From Streptomyces sp. LBL (GTDB lineage: Bacteria > Actinomycetota > Actinomycetes > Streptomycetales > Streptomycetaceae), in contig NZ_JARXYX010000029.1 of NCBI RefSeq assembly GCF_029893585.1, positions 62,001-126,000 of the forward strand: a stretch of DNA of 64,000 nucleotides. Direction: 5' to 3'. Shown piece after piece: positions 34,384 through 42,559 of the stretch. Position numbers and translations under genes: made by a program. The stretch's first letter is position 1. Each line of letters begins with the position of its first letter. The notes beneath the pieces were generated by a model. That model did no database searches and was not told where the DNA came from. It worked only from the letters and a program-made list of their open reading frames with translations.

Positions 34384-35060
34384 TTAAGAGTTCCAGAGAC
34401 GCTGCTTGTTGGTGCCCGGGTTGGTAGGGGGTGCGGCGCATGGGAGGGCGAGTCGCTTCGGCAGTTGCGACCACGATGCGTTGGTCCGGTTTCCTGTGGG
34501 ATCGGCAGGGTCTGCGGGGTCGGGTACATCGGGCCGACCAGCGGGTGGTGCATCCGGTAGGTCGCGAAGTCCCACTTCCTGACCTTGTGCTCGGACGACA
34601 TCGCGGCGAATTCGGGGCGCCTCATGGTCAGTTCGCCGATGAGGGCGGCCAGGCGCAGCTTGCCCACCACGTCGCGGGCTTTCTTGCGCCAGTCCACGAA
34701 GAGGTCGCGGGGGTGAGCGTCCTGGAACACCATGCGCGGTGGTGTGCGGGCGCTGGCCCGGATGTACGGTGCGGTCTGGCTCGAAGTGTCCGGCGAACAG
34801 AGCGTGCCCGATGCGGTTCCAGGCCAGTACGTCGCTGCGGCGGCCCAGCACGAATCCAGGGGCGTCGCCGAAGGCGTGATGCACCAGTTTGCTTGGGTGG
34901 CACTGGCGAGGTCGTGCGGATGCAGTCGCTCCGCCTCCTCCAGGCGCAGGGCTCGGGCGAGCGCATCCAGCACCTCATCCGAAGGGCCGTCGTGATCCGC
35001 ACGGATCCACTCACCCCCGTCTGCCAGACCGACCTGCGGCAACTGGAGATGAAGCCAGGA
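34384..35060 (-). pseudogene. MmyB-type XRE regulator, frameshifted
   Basis: Recognisable pieces appear in alternating frames: DEVLDALARALRLEEAERLH (end of HTH domain), FGDAPGFVLGRRSDVLAWNR, FVDWRKKARDVVGKLR, and KVRKWDFATYRMHHPLVG. These follow the order of the intact paralogue at 21448-22380. At least two frameshifts and loss of the N-terminal HTH are apparent. It is non-functional. Confidence 0.85.
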
Positions 35061-35309
35061 TGAACCCGTGGGATGTCGCGCACTTCACCGCGTGTGCCTT
35101 CAGGGCCCGGCCAGCCGTTGCAGTACGCCCCGTCTGTCCGTGTTTCTCTGCCTTGCCGTAACGGCGCGTCAACTCGTCTGTCACAGCGGTGTCTTGGTGC
35201 AACTCCTACCGCAACGCATCGCCCGGTGTGGGCCTCCTGTGAATCAACCGTGGCCGCTCAGTCGGAGCCGGCGACCGATACGACACCTCTTCTCTTCCCA
35301 GGAGTACCG

Positions 35310-35996
35310 ATGCGCGTCAAGAAGATGTCCGCCCTCGCCCTCGTCGTCGCTGCCGCCGGCCTCTCGCTGACCGCATGCACCAGCAGCGGCGGATCGAGCG
35401 CTTCCGCCAGCGCCGGCCCGTCCATCGCCGCGAGCAGCTCCACCGGCGCGAGCAGCTCCACCTCCACCAGCGGCCAGGGCTCGACCTCAAGTTCCTCCTC
35501 GTCCGGCTCCAGCGGCTCCAGCGGCTCCAGCAAGGGCAGCGGAACCACCACCCAGGCCCAGTCCTCGACGTCGGGCTCCAAGTGCACGACCGACCGTCTC
35601 AGCTACAGCGTCACCGCCTCCGGGACCAAGAACGAGATAGTCGTCAACATGAAGAACATCGGTTCCCGCACGTGCAGCATGCACGGCTTCCCAGGCGTCC
35701 AGCTCGTGGGCCCCGACGGACTGGGCGACACCGGGCCCGACGCCGCCCGCTCCGACGCCACGCCCTCCACCGTCACCGTCGGACCCGGCGAGGAGACCCG
35801 CTTCCTGCTCCACTTCAGCCCCGACACCAGCGGCTCCGGCAAGACCTACACCCGGCTCGACGTCACCCCGCCCAACGAGACGATCTCCCAGATCGCGAAC
35901 CTCAACGACCTGACCATCACCGTCTCCGCCACCACTGGCAGCGTGCCGGACATCGTCGTCGACCCCGTCGGCTACCACGTCGGCTCCGGCAAGTAA
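35310..35996 (+). CDS. DUF4232 lipoprotein
   Basis: 228 residues. The lipoprotein signal peptide ends in LSLTAC with Cys23 as the lipidated residue. A Ser/Thr/Gly-rich linker (about 24-95) probably spans the peptidoglycan. The DUF4232 domain (about 97-228) has Cys pairs in SKCTTDRLSYSV and RTCSMHGFPGVQLVG. Anchored outside the membrane; function unknown. The start is supported by aggagtaccg. Confidence 0.88.
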   Translation: MRVKKMSALALVVAAAGLSLTACTSSGGSSASASAGPSIAASSSTGASSSTSTSGQGSTSSSSSSGSSGSSGSSKGSGTTTQAQSSTSGSKCTTDRLSYSVTASGTKNEIVVNMKNIGSRTCSMHGFPGVQLVGPDGLGDTGPDAARSDATPSTVTVGPGEETRFLLHFSPDTSGSGKTYTRLDVTPPNETISQIANLNDLTITVSATTGSVPDIVVDPVGYHVGSGK

Positions 35997-36290
35997 GCCG
36001 AGCAGCCAGGGGTCCGTGCGGATCGCGACGGTCCTTCGGAATTCCTGAAGAATCATCATGATCTACGCGCGGACGCGTAGGCCCAGAGCGGCGAACCGCC
36101 TGATCAAACCCCGCGCCGAGGAACTGAGGGGCCCGGCGAACTCGTAGGACATTGCACACACGGCCGGACGGTGATCAGGTATCGCTGACCGAGTCAGTTG
36201 TTTACCACACAGCCCTACCGCACCCCTTCATCCCAACGCATACGGTGGGCAACGGCCCGCAGTTCGGCGACCAGCTCTGGAGCAGTTCAG
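35997..36290. other. intergenic, no gene recognised
   Basis: About 290 bp after the lipoprotein gene. Short dyads are present (gaattcctgaagaatc near 36040) but no clear terminator, promoter or coding frame. Confidence 0.4.
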
Positions 36291-36662
36291 TCAGTCATCC
36301 CGCTCGGTGTCGGTGTCCGGCCCGGGTTTCATCGCGGGTTTGTCCGGCACGACGACGAGGCTGACGATGTGTCGGGTGCGGCCGTCGTCCCGGTCGTGGC
36401 CGACCCGCGCGAGGACCGCGCGCTCGATCTCCTCGACCATCACAACGTGTTCTTCCTTGGTCAACCACACCGCTGCCTGCCGGTAGACCACGCCGTCAGA
36501 GTGGGGATCGGCATCCTCGTAGGCGAGGTAGCGGCCGAAATCCGTCATCAACGATGTCGCGAACGTGGTGAACGCCCGTTGATGGTCCTCCCGCGTCATC
36601 GCCGCCCGCGCCGCGGGGTCTATCACCGCCTGCTCCGGGCGCACCTGGTAGCTGCGCTCCAA
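36291..36662 (-). CDS. C-terminal part of an ArsR-type helix-turn-helix regulator (likely truncated)
   Basis: 123 residues from the first Met. The segment ERSYQVRPEQAVIDPAARAA, then FTTFATSLMTDFGRYLAYED resembles the C-terminal, non-DNA-binding half of a winged-helix regulator family common in Streptomyces. The N-terminal wHTH that should precede it is missing, and upstream sequence belongs to another relic. Probably inactive. Confidence 0.5.
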   Translation of the reverse strand: MERSYQVRPEQAVIDPAARAAMTREDHQRAFTTFATSLMTDFGRYLAYEDADPHSDGVVYRQAAVWLTKEEHVVMVEEIERAVLARVGHDRDDGRTRHIVSLVVVPDKPAMKPGPDTDTERDD

Positions 36663-36709
36663 CGGGCGCCGACTCGCTGTGGCCGAACGCCCGGTGACGT
36701 GGTGTGAGG

Positions 36710-36892
36710 TCAGGTCTTGTCGGTGCGGGGCCGCGTCCGCACCGGGTCGGAGGAGGGGCCGGCCTGCGTGGTGGCCTCGCTGATCGCCTGGGCGAGCAGG
36801 GCGAGCGCGGCCCGCGAGGGTGAGCCCGGTTCTGTGGTGGCGACGACCACGCTGGGGCCCGGCCCGCTGTTCAGGGTCTGCTGAATGACCGT
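36710..36892 (-). pseudogene. C-terminal scrap of an MmyB-type regulator
   Basis: The frame VIQQTLNSGPGPSVVVATTE then PGSPSRAALALLAQAI corresponds to the last 40 residues of the regulator at 21448 (GLRIVVATADAGTTSAAALC region). It is cut at about 36892, where a different relic starts on the other strand. Confidence 0.55.
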
Positions 36893-37080
36893 CAGGGGCC
36901 GACCAGACAGAGGTGGTGGGCGTCGGCGGGGTGGCCGTCGCACCCGGTATGCAAGGTCAGGGCCTGGCTCGGCTCGTCGTCGCGGCTGCCCTGGAGCACG
37001 CCCGCACGATGGGTCCCCAGCACGCGCTCCTGTTCTGCCGGCCTGCCCTTGTGTCGCTCCCCCATGTGACGGGACGCTTC
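36893..37080 (+). pseudogene. GNAT acetyltransferase fragment
   Basis: The frame contains VVGVGGVAVAPGMQGQGLARLVV, with QGQGLA as the acetyl-CoA-binding motif A of GNAT proteins, and about 20 more residues (EHARTMGPQHALLFCRPA). There is no start and no C-terminal domain. It begins exactly where the minus-strand regulator scrap ends, so this is a recombination junction. Confidence 0.6.
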
Positions 37081-37188
37081 AGGGAGGGGCACCCAGCGCG
37101 GCGACAAGGATTCACCCATCCCGCACTGGGCACGTTCGCCGTCAGGTGTTGAGGGTGGTGAGGCGGAATCTGCAGGCGTATGACTGGG

Positions 37189-37701
37189 TCAGGACAGCGC
37201 CGCGCGGGCCTCGCCGATCCACGTGAGGTCCGCCTCGACGCGGTTGATCGCGAACCGTGCGGTCAGGCTGCGGCCGGTGTGGTCCGCGTACTCGGCGAGG
37301 AGCTCCTTGCACAGCTCTAGGGTGCTGCGCAGCTCCGCTTCCCACTGATCGAGCTGTCCGAGAAGGTGCTCGGTGCTGGTGTGCTGGGCGAAGTGCAGCT
37401 GGATCTGCAACGGTTGACGGGCGCGTTCGGAGACCGTGTTGAAGCCGTCCAGCCACCCTCGGAAGGCGTGCAGGCCGGCGTCGGTTGCGGTGTAGACCCG
37501 CTTGTCCGGCACCGCCTCCTGGACGACGTGTTGCACTGTGGCATGCCCGCGATCCACCAGTTTGGGAAGCTCGGCGTAGATGTGCGACCGAGTGATCGGC
37601 CAGAAGTAAGCCACTGCCCTGGACGCCCGCGCGCCGAGCTCGTAGCCCGAGGCGGGACCGTCCAGCAGTAGGCCCAGTACGAGATAACCACCGACCGACA
37701 T
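37189..37701 (-). CDS. PadR-family transcriptional regulator
   Basis: 170 residues. The N-terminal PadR winged helix is GYLVLGLLLDGPASGYELG, with recognition segment ITRSHIYAELPKLVDRGHAT. The C-terminal coiled region is of the PadR-s1/VirR type. It diverges from a SnoaL-like gene. Paired palindromes in the 88-bp gap are probable operators. The ATG at 37701 gives the typical SVGGYLVLGLL opening. Confidence 0.92.
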   Translation of the reverse strand: MSVGGYLVLGLLLDGPASGYELGARASRAVAYFWPITRSHIYAELPKLVDRGHATVQHVVQEAVPDKRVYTATDAGLHAFRGWLDGFNTVSERARQPLQIQLHFAQHTSTEHLLGQLDQWEAELRSTLELCKELLAEYADHTGRSLTARFAINRVEADLTWIGEARAALS

Positions 37702-37711
37702 GGGCACCACC

Positions 37712-37780
37712 CTAGTCCGGTCTTGACTAGCTGCTCAGTATCGGCCTACCGTCCAGGTATATTCAAGTCTGGACTAGTCA
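37712..37780. promoter_or_regulatory. candidate PadR operators
   Basis: The palindrome ctagtc-N7-gactag (37712-37730) and a related box caagtctggactagtc (37764-37779) lie in the divergent gap. The words tagtcc and gactag occur in both. Each would overlap one of the two promoters, fitting autoregulation plus repression of the SnoaL-like gene. Confidence 0.6.
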
Positions 37781-37789
37781 GGAGTGGAC

Positions 37790-38164
37790 ATGGAACGGCT
37801 GCAGGCGGTCGCCGACTACGCGGCGGCGTGGAGCGGGGAGGATGCCGAGACCATTGCGGCGGCCTTCGCCCGGTGCTGGGCACAGGACGGCACCTACACC
37901 GACACGATGACCGACACCGTCGTGGGCATTGACGGCATGGTTCGGCTCGTCCTCGGCACGGCCGAACGGTATCCCGGCTTCACTCTGCGCCCCACCAGCG
38001 GCCTGGACACCCACCACGGCGTCGGCAGGTTCAGCTGGCTGATGACCGCACCTGATCCCATCGTCGCCGTAGGCGTGGACTACGGCCGGGAACTTCCAGG
38101 ACTCGACTTCGTCGAGTTCACCCCGGACAACCGGATCGCCCGGATCGTGGGCTTCTTCGGCTGA
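37790..38164 (+). CDS. SnoaL-like (NTF2-fold) protein
   Basis: 124 residues. An alpha-plus-beta NTF2-like chain, with ADYAAAWSGEDAETIAAAFA and FVEFTPDNRIARIVGFF at the C-terminus, as in SnoaL-like domains. Such proteins are small isomerases, cyclases or binding proteins. Substrate not predictable. Controlled by the divergent PadR gene, judging by arrangement. Confidence 0.85.
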   Translation: MERLQAVADYAAAWSGEDAETIAAAFARCWAQDGTYTDTMTDTVVGIDGMVRLVLGTAERYPGFTLRPTSGLDTHHGVGRFSWLMTAPDPIVAVGVDYGRELPGLDFVEFTPDNRIARIVGFFG

Positions 38165-38465
38165 GCGAGCGAGACAGCCCCAGTCGACGGCCAGGTCGTC
38201 CATCGCGCTCCAGACGGTCATGGTGCCGTAGCTCAGCGGCTGTGCGCGGATCGACCTCATTCACCCCAGCACGGGCGCGTGGCCGACGATGGAGCGGTTG
38301 CCGGGTGTCCCGGACGCGGCGTATTGGCCTAGCCCACTTGCCTGTTGCCCCGGTTGCCGAGATAGCCCTGACCGCCGCCGAGCGCGAGCGGGGCCGTGGC
38401 ACAACCGTTCCAGTGGAGGTTCACCACCTCCGACCTGGACAGAGGGCACGCCGCCCTCGAAATGG
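38165..38465. other. no intact gene before attachment copy 3
   Basis: About 300 bp. A minus-strand open frame (ISATGATGKWARPIRRVRDT and further LSYGTMTVWSAMDDL in another frame) lacks known family features. Probably broken DNA at the element end. Confidence 0.4.
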
Positions 38466-38558
38466 ACTAGACAACAAACAAACCCCAGGCCACTGACCTG
38501 GGGTTTCTCTCTGGAGCGGGTGACGAGAATCGAACTCGCACTCTCAGCTTGGGAAGCT
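38466..38558. repeat. attachment-site copy 3 (left end of the AICE)
   Basis: ctagacaacaaa leader as beside the intact tRNA, hairpin aaccccaggccactgacctggggtt (38481-38505), then the 43 bases 38516-38558 identical to the tRNA-Gly segment 55170-55212. Together with the tRNA itself it forms the direct repeats that flank the complete 16.6-kb AICE. The leader identity with the integrase-proximal end at 55121 extends the repeat beyond the tRNA. Confidence 0.95.
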
Positions 38559-38639
38559 GCGGGCATCGAGGGCCTGTTGTAGGCGCTGGCCTGCTCAAAC
38601 GGCCGGTTCGCGGCCTCTGCCGGACCGGCCCCTTTCACC

Positions 38640-38700
38640 GTGCTTCCCCGCTGTTCCCCGCTCGATCTGGTGCGGTTGTGGTGCGGTGCTCAGGGCACGT
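38640..38700. repeat. arm-like repeats next to attachment copy 3
   Basis: Two ttccccgct words are followed by gatctggtgcgg and ttgtggtgcggt. The tggtgcgg pair is the same variant as the pair beside the integrase gene at 55085-55112 (tggtgcggatgtggtgcg). The two ends of this AICE therefore share a private arm sequence, distinct from the ctggcacg variant beside other copies. Confidence 0.6.
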
Positions 38701-38838
38701 TGTCATCAGGTTGCCGGTCTTGGCCGAGGCCTCTGCCGCTCCTGGCGTCTGCGCAACGACCGGTGCAGATCGATCTTTCCGCGGGGGCAGTCGGGTCAGT
38801 ACTGTCCCCACTAGCGTCTATCTGATCGGCAGGGGGAC

Positions 38839-39384
38839 ATGTCAGGAGAGCTGTTCACCTTGATGGGTGTGCTCGTCGGCGCAGCTGCTTCCTACGTCGG
38901 CGGAGCGTTGATGGAGAGGGCACGGTGGCGCCGCCAACTCTCAACGAGGTGGGACGAACGCCGCTTGGAGGCTTATCTCCGATACGCCGACGCCATCAAG
39001 AGGTTCACGTCGGTGGCCGGCCGCCTGGCAGCAGGTAAAGGGCTCTTCGACTTGCCCCAACCACTTGCCCAAGACGTCGGCTTGGAGCGGTTGGCTGACG
39101 CTGAACTGGAGCGTGGGTACGCCTTCGAGGCCGTCCTCCTCATGGGAGACGCCGAGACCATCTCGGCAGCAAGGACGCTGCAACGCCATGCATGGGTCCT
39201 GGAGCAGTTCGTTCGTGAGATGCGCTCTGGTACGGCGGAAGACTGGACGCGGGCGTTCAGACAGTTTCAGGAGAAGCGCGATGAGTACTACATCGCGGCG
39301 CGCAAGAGCCTGGGCGTGTACGCAGCGTTTCGGCTGCGAGCCGAAGACCCGGTCATCCTCGGACAGGACCCTCGCCAGCTGTAG
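38839..39384 (+). CDS. hypothetical membrane-anchored protein (AICE cargo)
   Basis: 181 residues. An N-terminal membrane helix (LFTLMGVLVGAAASYVGGAL) is followed by a long cytoplasmic helical domain (LSTRWDERRLEAYLRYADAI, then FQEKRDEYYIAARKSLGVY). No known domain. The fold resembles small helical cargo proteins found at the variable end of Streptomyces integrative elements. Good ribosome-binding site (aggggg). Confidence 0.65.
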   Translation: MSGELFTLMGVLVGAAASYVGGALMERARWRRQLSTRWDERRLEAYLRYADAIKRFTSVAGRLAAGKGLFDLPQPLAQDVGLERLADAELERGYAFEAVLLMGDAETISAARTLQRHAWVLEQFVREMRSGTAEDWTRAFRQFQEKRDEYYIAARKSLGVYAAFRLRAEDPVILGQDPRQL

Positions 39385-39587
39385 AGCAACCGAGGCGCAG
39401 CGCGGATGGGCTTGATCGCCCACACGCTTTCCAACTGTGTTGGTGGGGTGTTGGTGTGGGTGCAGGGGCGTTCACCTGCGTTCAAGGGCGGCTGGCTTCA
39501 GGTGCCGGGACGGCTCCGAGTCCTGCCTGAACGGCCGTGAACGGGGCTGAATGAGACGGAAACTGAGACGGTCGGGGCCGACGGGTT

Positions 39588-39839
39588 TCACTCGATGATC
39601 TCGGCCCGCTCTCTAACCCGGTCGTCTAGCTTGCCCTCTTCCAGGTCGCTCATCGCGGCTGCGTATCCGGCCATGACCGCTTCGTGTACGACATCGTGGA
39701 GGTCCACGGGGATCTTGACGAAGACGCCGGAGCAGACGTTCTGGGCTGCGTCGTGCGCGGATCGGTAGTGCGCGTCACGGATGCCAGCGCCCAAGTGGCT
39801 CACGAGATCGCGTAGTTCTTGGCTGTGGTCATCGCTCAC
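39588..39839 (-). CDS. small acidic hypothetical protein
   Basis: 83 residues if the GTG at 39839 is used (VSDDHSQELRDLVSHLGAGI). The chain is helical and acidic with no known family. A longer frame upstream is possible but overlaps the leader-like repeat at 39.9 kb. A real gene is likely because of good codon bias. Confidence 0.5.
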   Translation of the reverse strand: MSDDHSQELRDLVSHLGAGIRDAHYRSAHDAAQNVCSGVFVKIPVDLHDVVHEAVMAGYAAAMSDLEEGKLDDRVRERAEIIE

Positions 39840-39891
39840 GGCGACCTGTCTACCCTCGCGCCTCAGCCGAGAACCGTGACTCGTAGACCTT

Positions 39892-39960
39892 GGCCGACGA
39901 TAGTCGGCCAGGATGTCGGGTGGACCAGGGGCGGGCTCGTGTGTTCCTTCGCACCTGACC
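39892..39960. repeat. leader-like repeat, diverged copy
   Basis: gccgacgatagtcggccaggatgtcgggtggacca... resembles the two better copies at 41133 and 41648 in its core (gccgacga, gtc-gccaggatg-cgggt, gacc). It precedes the 40116 gene by about 160 bases. The inverted pair gacgatagtc/ggcc may form a small hairpin. Confidence 0.4.
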
Positions 39961-40115
39961 AGCTTCACGCGCGCCCCGAGGGAGCCGTCGACCAGCGCAA
40001 CTCACGGCGGCCAGCCCGTGACGTCAGGCATGATCGCAGGGCTCAGGGGTGATCGCGTCTCCGTCAGGCCCCGGAGCTACTTCCTCGGTAGGGACATGTG
40101 ATAGAGGATAGCCGT

Positions 40116-40880
40116 ATGATCGAAATCATCAAGACCCTGATTGACGCCTTAGCTAATGGATTTCCTGGCATCAGAGGAATGCGAGAGGATAAGCGTCGAC
40201 GGCAGTTGGGCGTCGAGCTATTTCTACTCTGCGCGCAGATAAACCAACTGATGGTCACTGCCGAGGACATCATCCAACACCTGGAGAATTACGCGGCATC
40301 CATAGGTAGCGACATTAATGACGGGAGAGAAGGCGGAGGCCCGGAATACCCTAGACGAGTAAGGCATCTGGTTGACCGACAGCGGGACGATCTCCTCTAT
40401 GTCCGTCTCCTCTTGGAGAGTCAATCTGCCGTGGTGCAAATCATTGAACCCGAGGCATACAACCGACTAGTTCCCTTGCTTGGAGTCAAGCAAGGTGCCC
40501 TCGACATGTTGTTCAGACTGATGTACGTGGGTGATCTGCCGCTCGGCCCCTCCCAAGCAGAGATTGATGCATGGGTAACTAGAATCCCGCCTCTCCGAGA
40601 GGGGCAGGCGCGGGGTGCAGTGCAAAGCCTCCGGGCTGTGGATAGGCTCCTACAGGAAGCCGAAATTCGGTGGCGAGAGAATGTGCTACCACATGATTCC
40701 TGGGGACGAGACGTGCACGCAATCGTGGTGCAGTACCTTGATGAGCGGCAACCGCGTAGGCAATTGGAAGAAATCCGGTCCTCCTTGTCTATCTTGCGTT
40801 CGACCCTTCTAGACAACTTCACTATTGCTGATGTGCTTGTCGAAGTAGGAGAAAGAGGGCGTGGCATTAGAAGGCTATGA
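40116..40880 (+). CDS. hypothetical helical protein (AT-richer AICE cargo)
   Basis: 254 residues from ATG 40116, with agagga eight bases upstream; GTG 40098 would add six. No signal peptide. The chain is predicted mostly helical (REDKRRRQLGVELFLLCAQI, RQRDDLLYVRLLLESQSAVV, RRQLEEIRSSLSILRSTLLD). No family recognised. G+C and codon use are visibly lower than for host genes, so it was acquired from outside high-GC Streptomyces or is evolving under different constraint. Confidence 0.65.
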   Translation: MIEIIKTLIDALANGFPGIRGMREDKRRRQLGVELFLLCAQINQLMVTAEDIIQHLENYAASIGSDINDGREGGGPEYPRRVRHLVDRQRDDLLYVRLLLESQSAVVQIIEPEAYNRLVPLLGVKQGALDMLFRLMYVGDLPLGPSQAEIDAWVTRIPPLREGQARGAVQSLRAVDRLLQEAEIRWRENVLPHDSWGRDVHAIVVQYLDERQPRRQLEEIRSSLSILRSTLLDNFTIADVLVEVGERGRGIRRL

Positions 40881-41132
40881 CCTGCTGCAATGGTCCATTG
40901 CGCGTGCGGTTGGAGGAGTCGCGATGGGCGAGCCAAGACCTGTCTTCTTGCCTTGGGTCCGGGGATCTTGGGAAGCTGGGTTTTTGCTGGTCAGGGGCGG
41001 TGGACTCGTGCGCCGGGCGGTCGTTTTTGGTCGTCCTTGGCTACTGTTGAGGAGCCTCGGACGGCCCCCGGGGACAGCCCAGCTCGACCGCACTCGGCGG
41101 ATGGCCGGCACCACTTATGGGCCACGCCTGAG

Positions 41133-41225
41133 CCTCAGCCGACGAAAGCTCGCCACGATGGCGGGTGCGCCGACCGATCAGATGCGCGTATGCCTCGCCG
41201 CACCCTCACCAAGCGCAGCCACGCT
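41133..41225. repeat. leader-like repeat, copy A
   Basis: A 93-bp segment starting cctcagccgacg and ending gcagccacgct. It aligns along its whole length with 41648-41740 with roughly four in five bases identical. No gene follows directly; an attachment relic comes 60 bases later, so the gene once behind it may be lost. Confidence 0.7.
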
Positions 41226-41284
41226 ATCGCCCGTCGACCAGCGCATGCCCCGACTGCCGGTCCGGAAGGACGATGCCTGAGCCA

Positions 41285-41435
41285 TCAGCTTGGGAAGCTC
41301 AGGTGGTCTCGGAGCTGCTGTCCCGTTGACCTGGGACGGAATGCTCTCGGCACCCATCGGGCCTTCGGCCGATGCCCCGGTGTTCCCCCGTGATTCCCCG
41401 CCTGATCTGGCACGTGACTGGCACGAGTCCTTCTG
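41285..41435. repeat. anticodon-arm attachment relic with arm-like repeats
   Basis: tcagcttgggaagct equals the anticodon arm of tRNA-Gly (55198-55212). It is followed at the usual distance by ttcccccg/ttccccg words and by gatctggcacg and gactggcacg. The T-arm and terminator parts are missing. It looks like one half of an old attachment site retained inside the present AICE. Confidence 0.6.
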
Positions 41436-41647
41436 CTTCAGGTGGTCATGAGAGGGCGGTATGCGAGTTGACAGGTGATTTGTCGTCACCTGAACGTGTG
41501 GGACTGCGGCATCCCTGCCGGTCGGAGGGCTCGGGCGTGCTGGAAGGGTGGACTCCGACGACTCCAGGCTCCGCGTTCCACCTCGACCAGCCCGCTGGCT
41601 TCACGCCCTCGCGCTGAACAGAGCCGGGGAATCGTCGGTGCTCGTAG

Positions 41648-41740
41648 CTCAGCCGACGACAGTCCGCCAGGATGGCGGGTACGTCGACCGATCAGGCGCG
41701 CGTGTGCCTCGCTGTACCCCCACCGGGCTCAGCCACGCTG
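41648..41740. repeat. leader-like repeat, copy B (upstream of the HAD gene)
   Basis: It matches 41133-41225 (shared blocks: tcagccgacga, gatggcgggt, cgaccgatcag, gcctcgc, cagccacgct). It lies 157 bases upstream of the HAD-phosphatase ATG and is therefore likely to be 5' leader or promoter DNA carried along with cargo genes. Confidence 0.7.
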
Positions 41741-41896
41741 CCTGGTGACGTCCACCAGAGCAAGCCGCGACGGCGGAGGCGTGTTCATCAGGCGTCGGCG
41801 CCGCGACTTCTTCTGTATTGACCTGCGGTGGGACGGGTCTCGGCGACCCTGTGCTTTGCGGTCGCGAGGATGGCAGGTAAGCAGCAGAATGTAGGT

Positions 41897-42529
41897 ATGA
41901 CTCTGAGGGAAGCACTCAACGGTCGGGTGAAGTGCCTCCTGTTCGACTTCGCAGGGGTGCTCGCCCAGCACCAGCCGATGCAGGCCCGCCGGAACCTGAC
42001 AGAAACTGCGGGAGTAAACCCGGAAATATTCTGGCGTGCTTACTGGAACGAGCGCACCCCCTATGATGCGGGTGCGATATCGGCACGCAACTACTGGGGG
42101 CGAGTTTCCTCCCGAGTAGGAGTGACCTGGTCGACTGATCAGATTCGCATGTTGGGTCGCTTGGACATAGCGAGCTGGCTGAGCCCTGACGCGGAGATGT
42201 TGGAACTTCTACCTCAGTTGTCTGAGAAGAGTTTGCACCTAGCCATCCTCTCGAATGCGCCCCATGAGCTTGCCACGGCTGTCGAGAAGCTGGACTGGGT
42301 GGCCCCATTCAACCCGCTCATCTTTAGTTGTCGACTAGGCGTGACAAAGCCTGATCGGCGCTGCTATGAATCCGCCATCCGTCTGCTTGATATTGCAGCG
42401 AATGAGGTTCTGTTCATAGATGACCGGCAAGAGAATGTTTCTGGCGCCGCTGCGATTGGTATGCAGTCTGCTCTTTTTTGTGGCGCACTTCAGCTGAGAG
42501 ATCAAATTCTTGATGCACCCTCCGGATAG
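41897..42529 (+). CDS. HAD-superfamily hydrolase
   Basis: 210 residues. HAD motif I in LLFDFAGVLA has the nucleophile Asp, but the usual DxD second Asp is replaced (D-F-A-G). Motif II is LAILSNAPHEL, motif III Lys in TKPDRRCYESAI, motif IV LFIDDRQENV. Length and helical cap fit a small phosphatase of the YihX/epoxide-hydrolase-like group. The substitution in motif I may lower phosphatase activity. AT-richer than the host. It lies 30 bases upstream of the Nudix-like membrane protein gene, and probably in one transcript with it. Confidence 0.8.
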   Translation: MTLREALNGRVKCLLFDFAGVLAQHQPMQARRNLTETAGVNPEIFWRAYWNERTPYDAGAISARNYWGRVSSRVGVTWSTDQIRMLGRLDIASWLSPDAEMLELLPQLSEKSLHLAILSNAPHELATAVEKLDWVAPFNPLIFSCRLGVTKPDRRCYESAIRLLDIAANEVLFIDDRQENVSGAAAIGMQSALFCGALQLRDQILDAPSG

Positions 42530-42559
42530 TCGATTAGGATCGCGGTACGGAGGCTTACG

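Larger units (their letters stand above)
40881..41896. other. 1-kb non-coding mosaic of attachment relics and leader repeats
   Basis: No convincing gene. It contains an anticodon-arm relic (cttgggaagctg, 40967-40978), a leader-like repeat (41133-41225), a second anticodon-arm relic (tcagcttgggaagct, 41285-41299) with arm-like repeats (about 41390-41430), and a second leader-like repeat (41648-41740). The order relic-arm-leader-gene suggests stacked remains of older integration ends. Confidence 0.6.

Noticed and set aside
38118..38402. Minus-strand frame before attachment copy 3 as a gene
   Set aside because: No ribosome-binding site, no family, and different frames give better-looking but discontinuous peptides.
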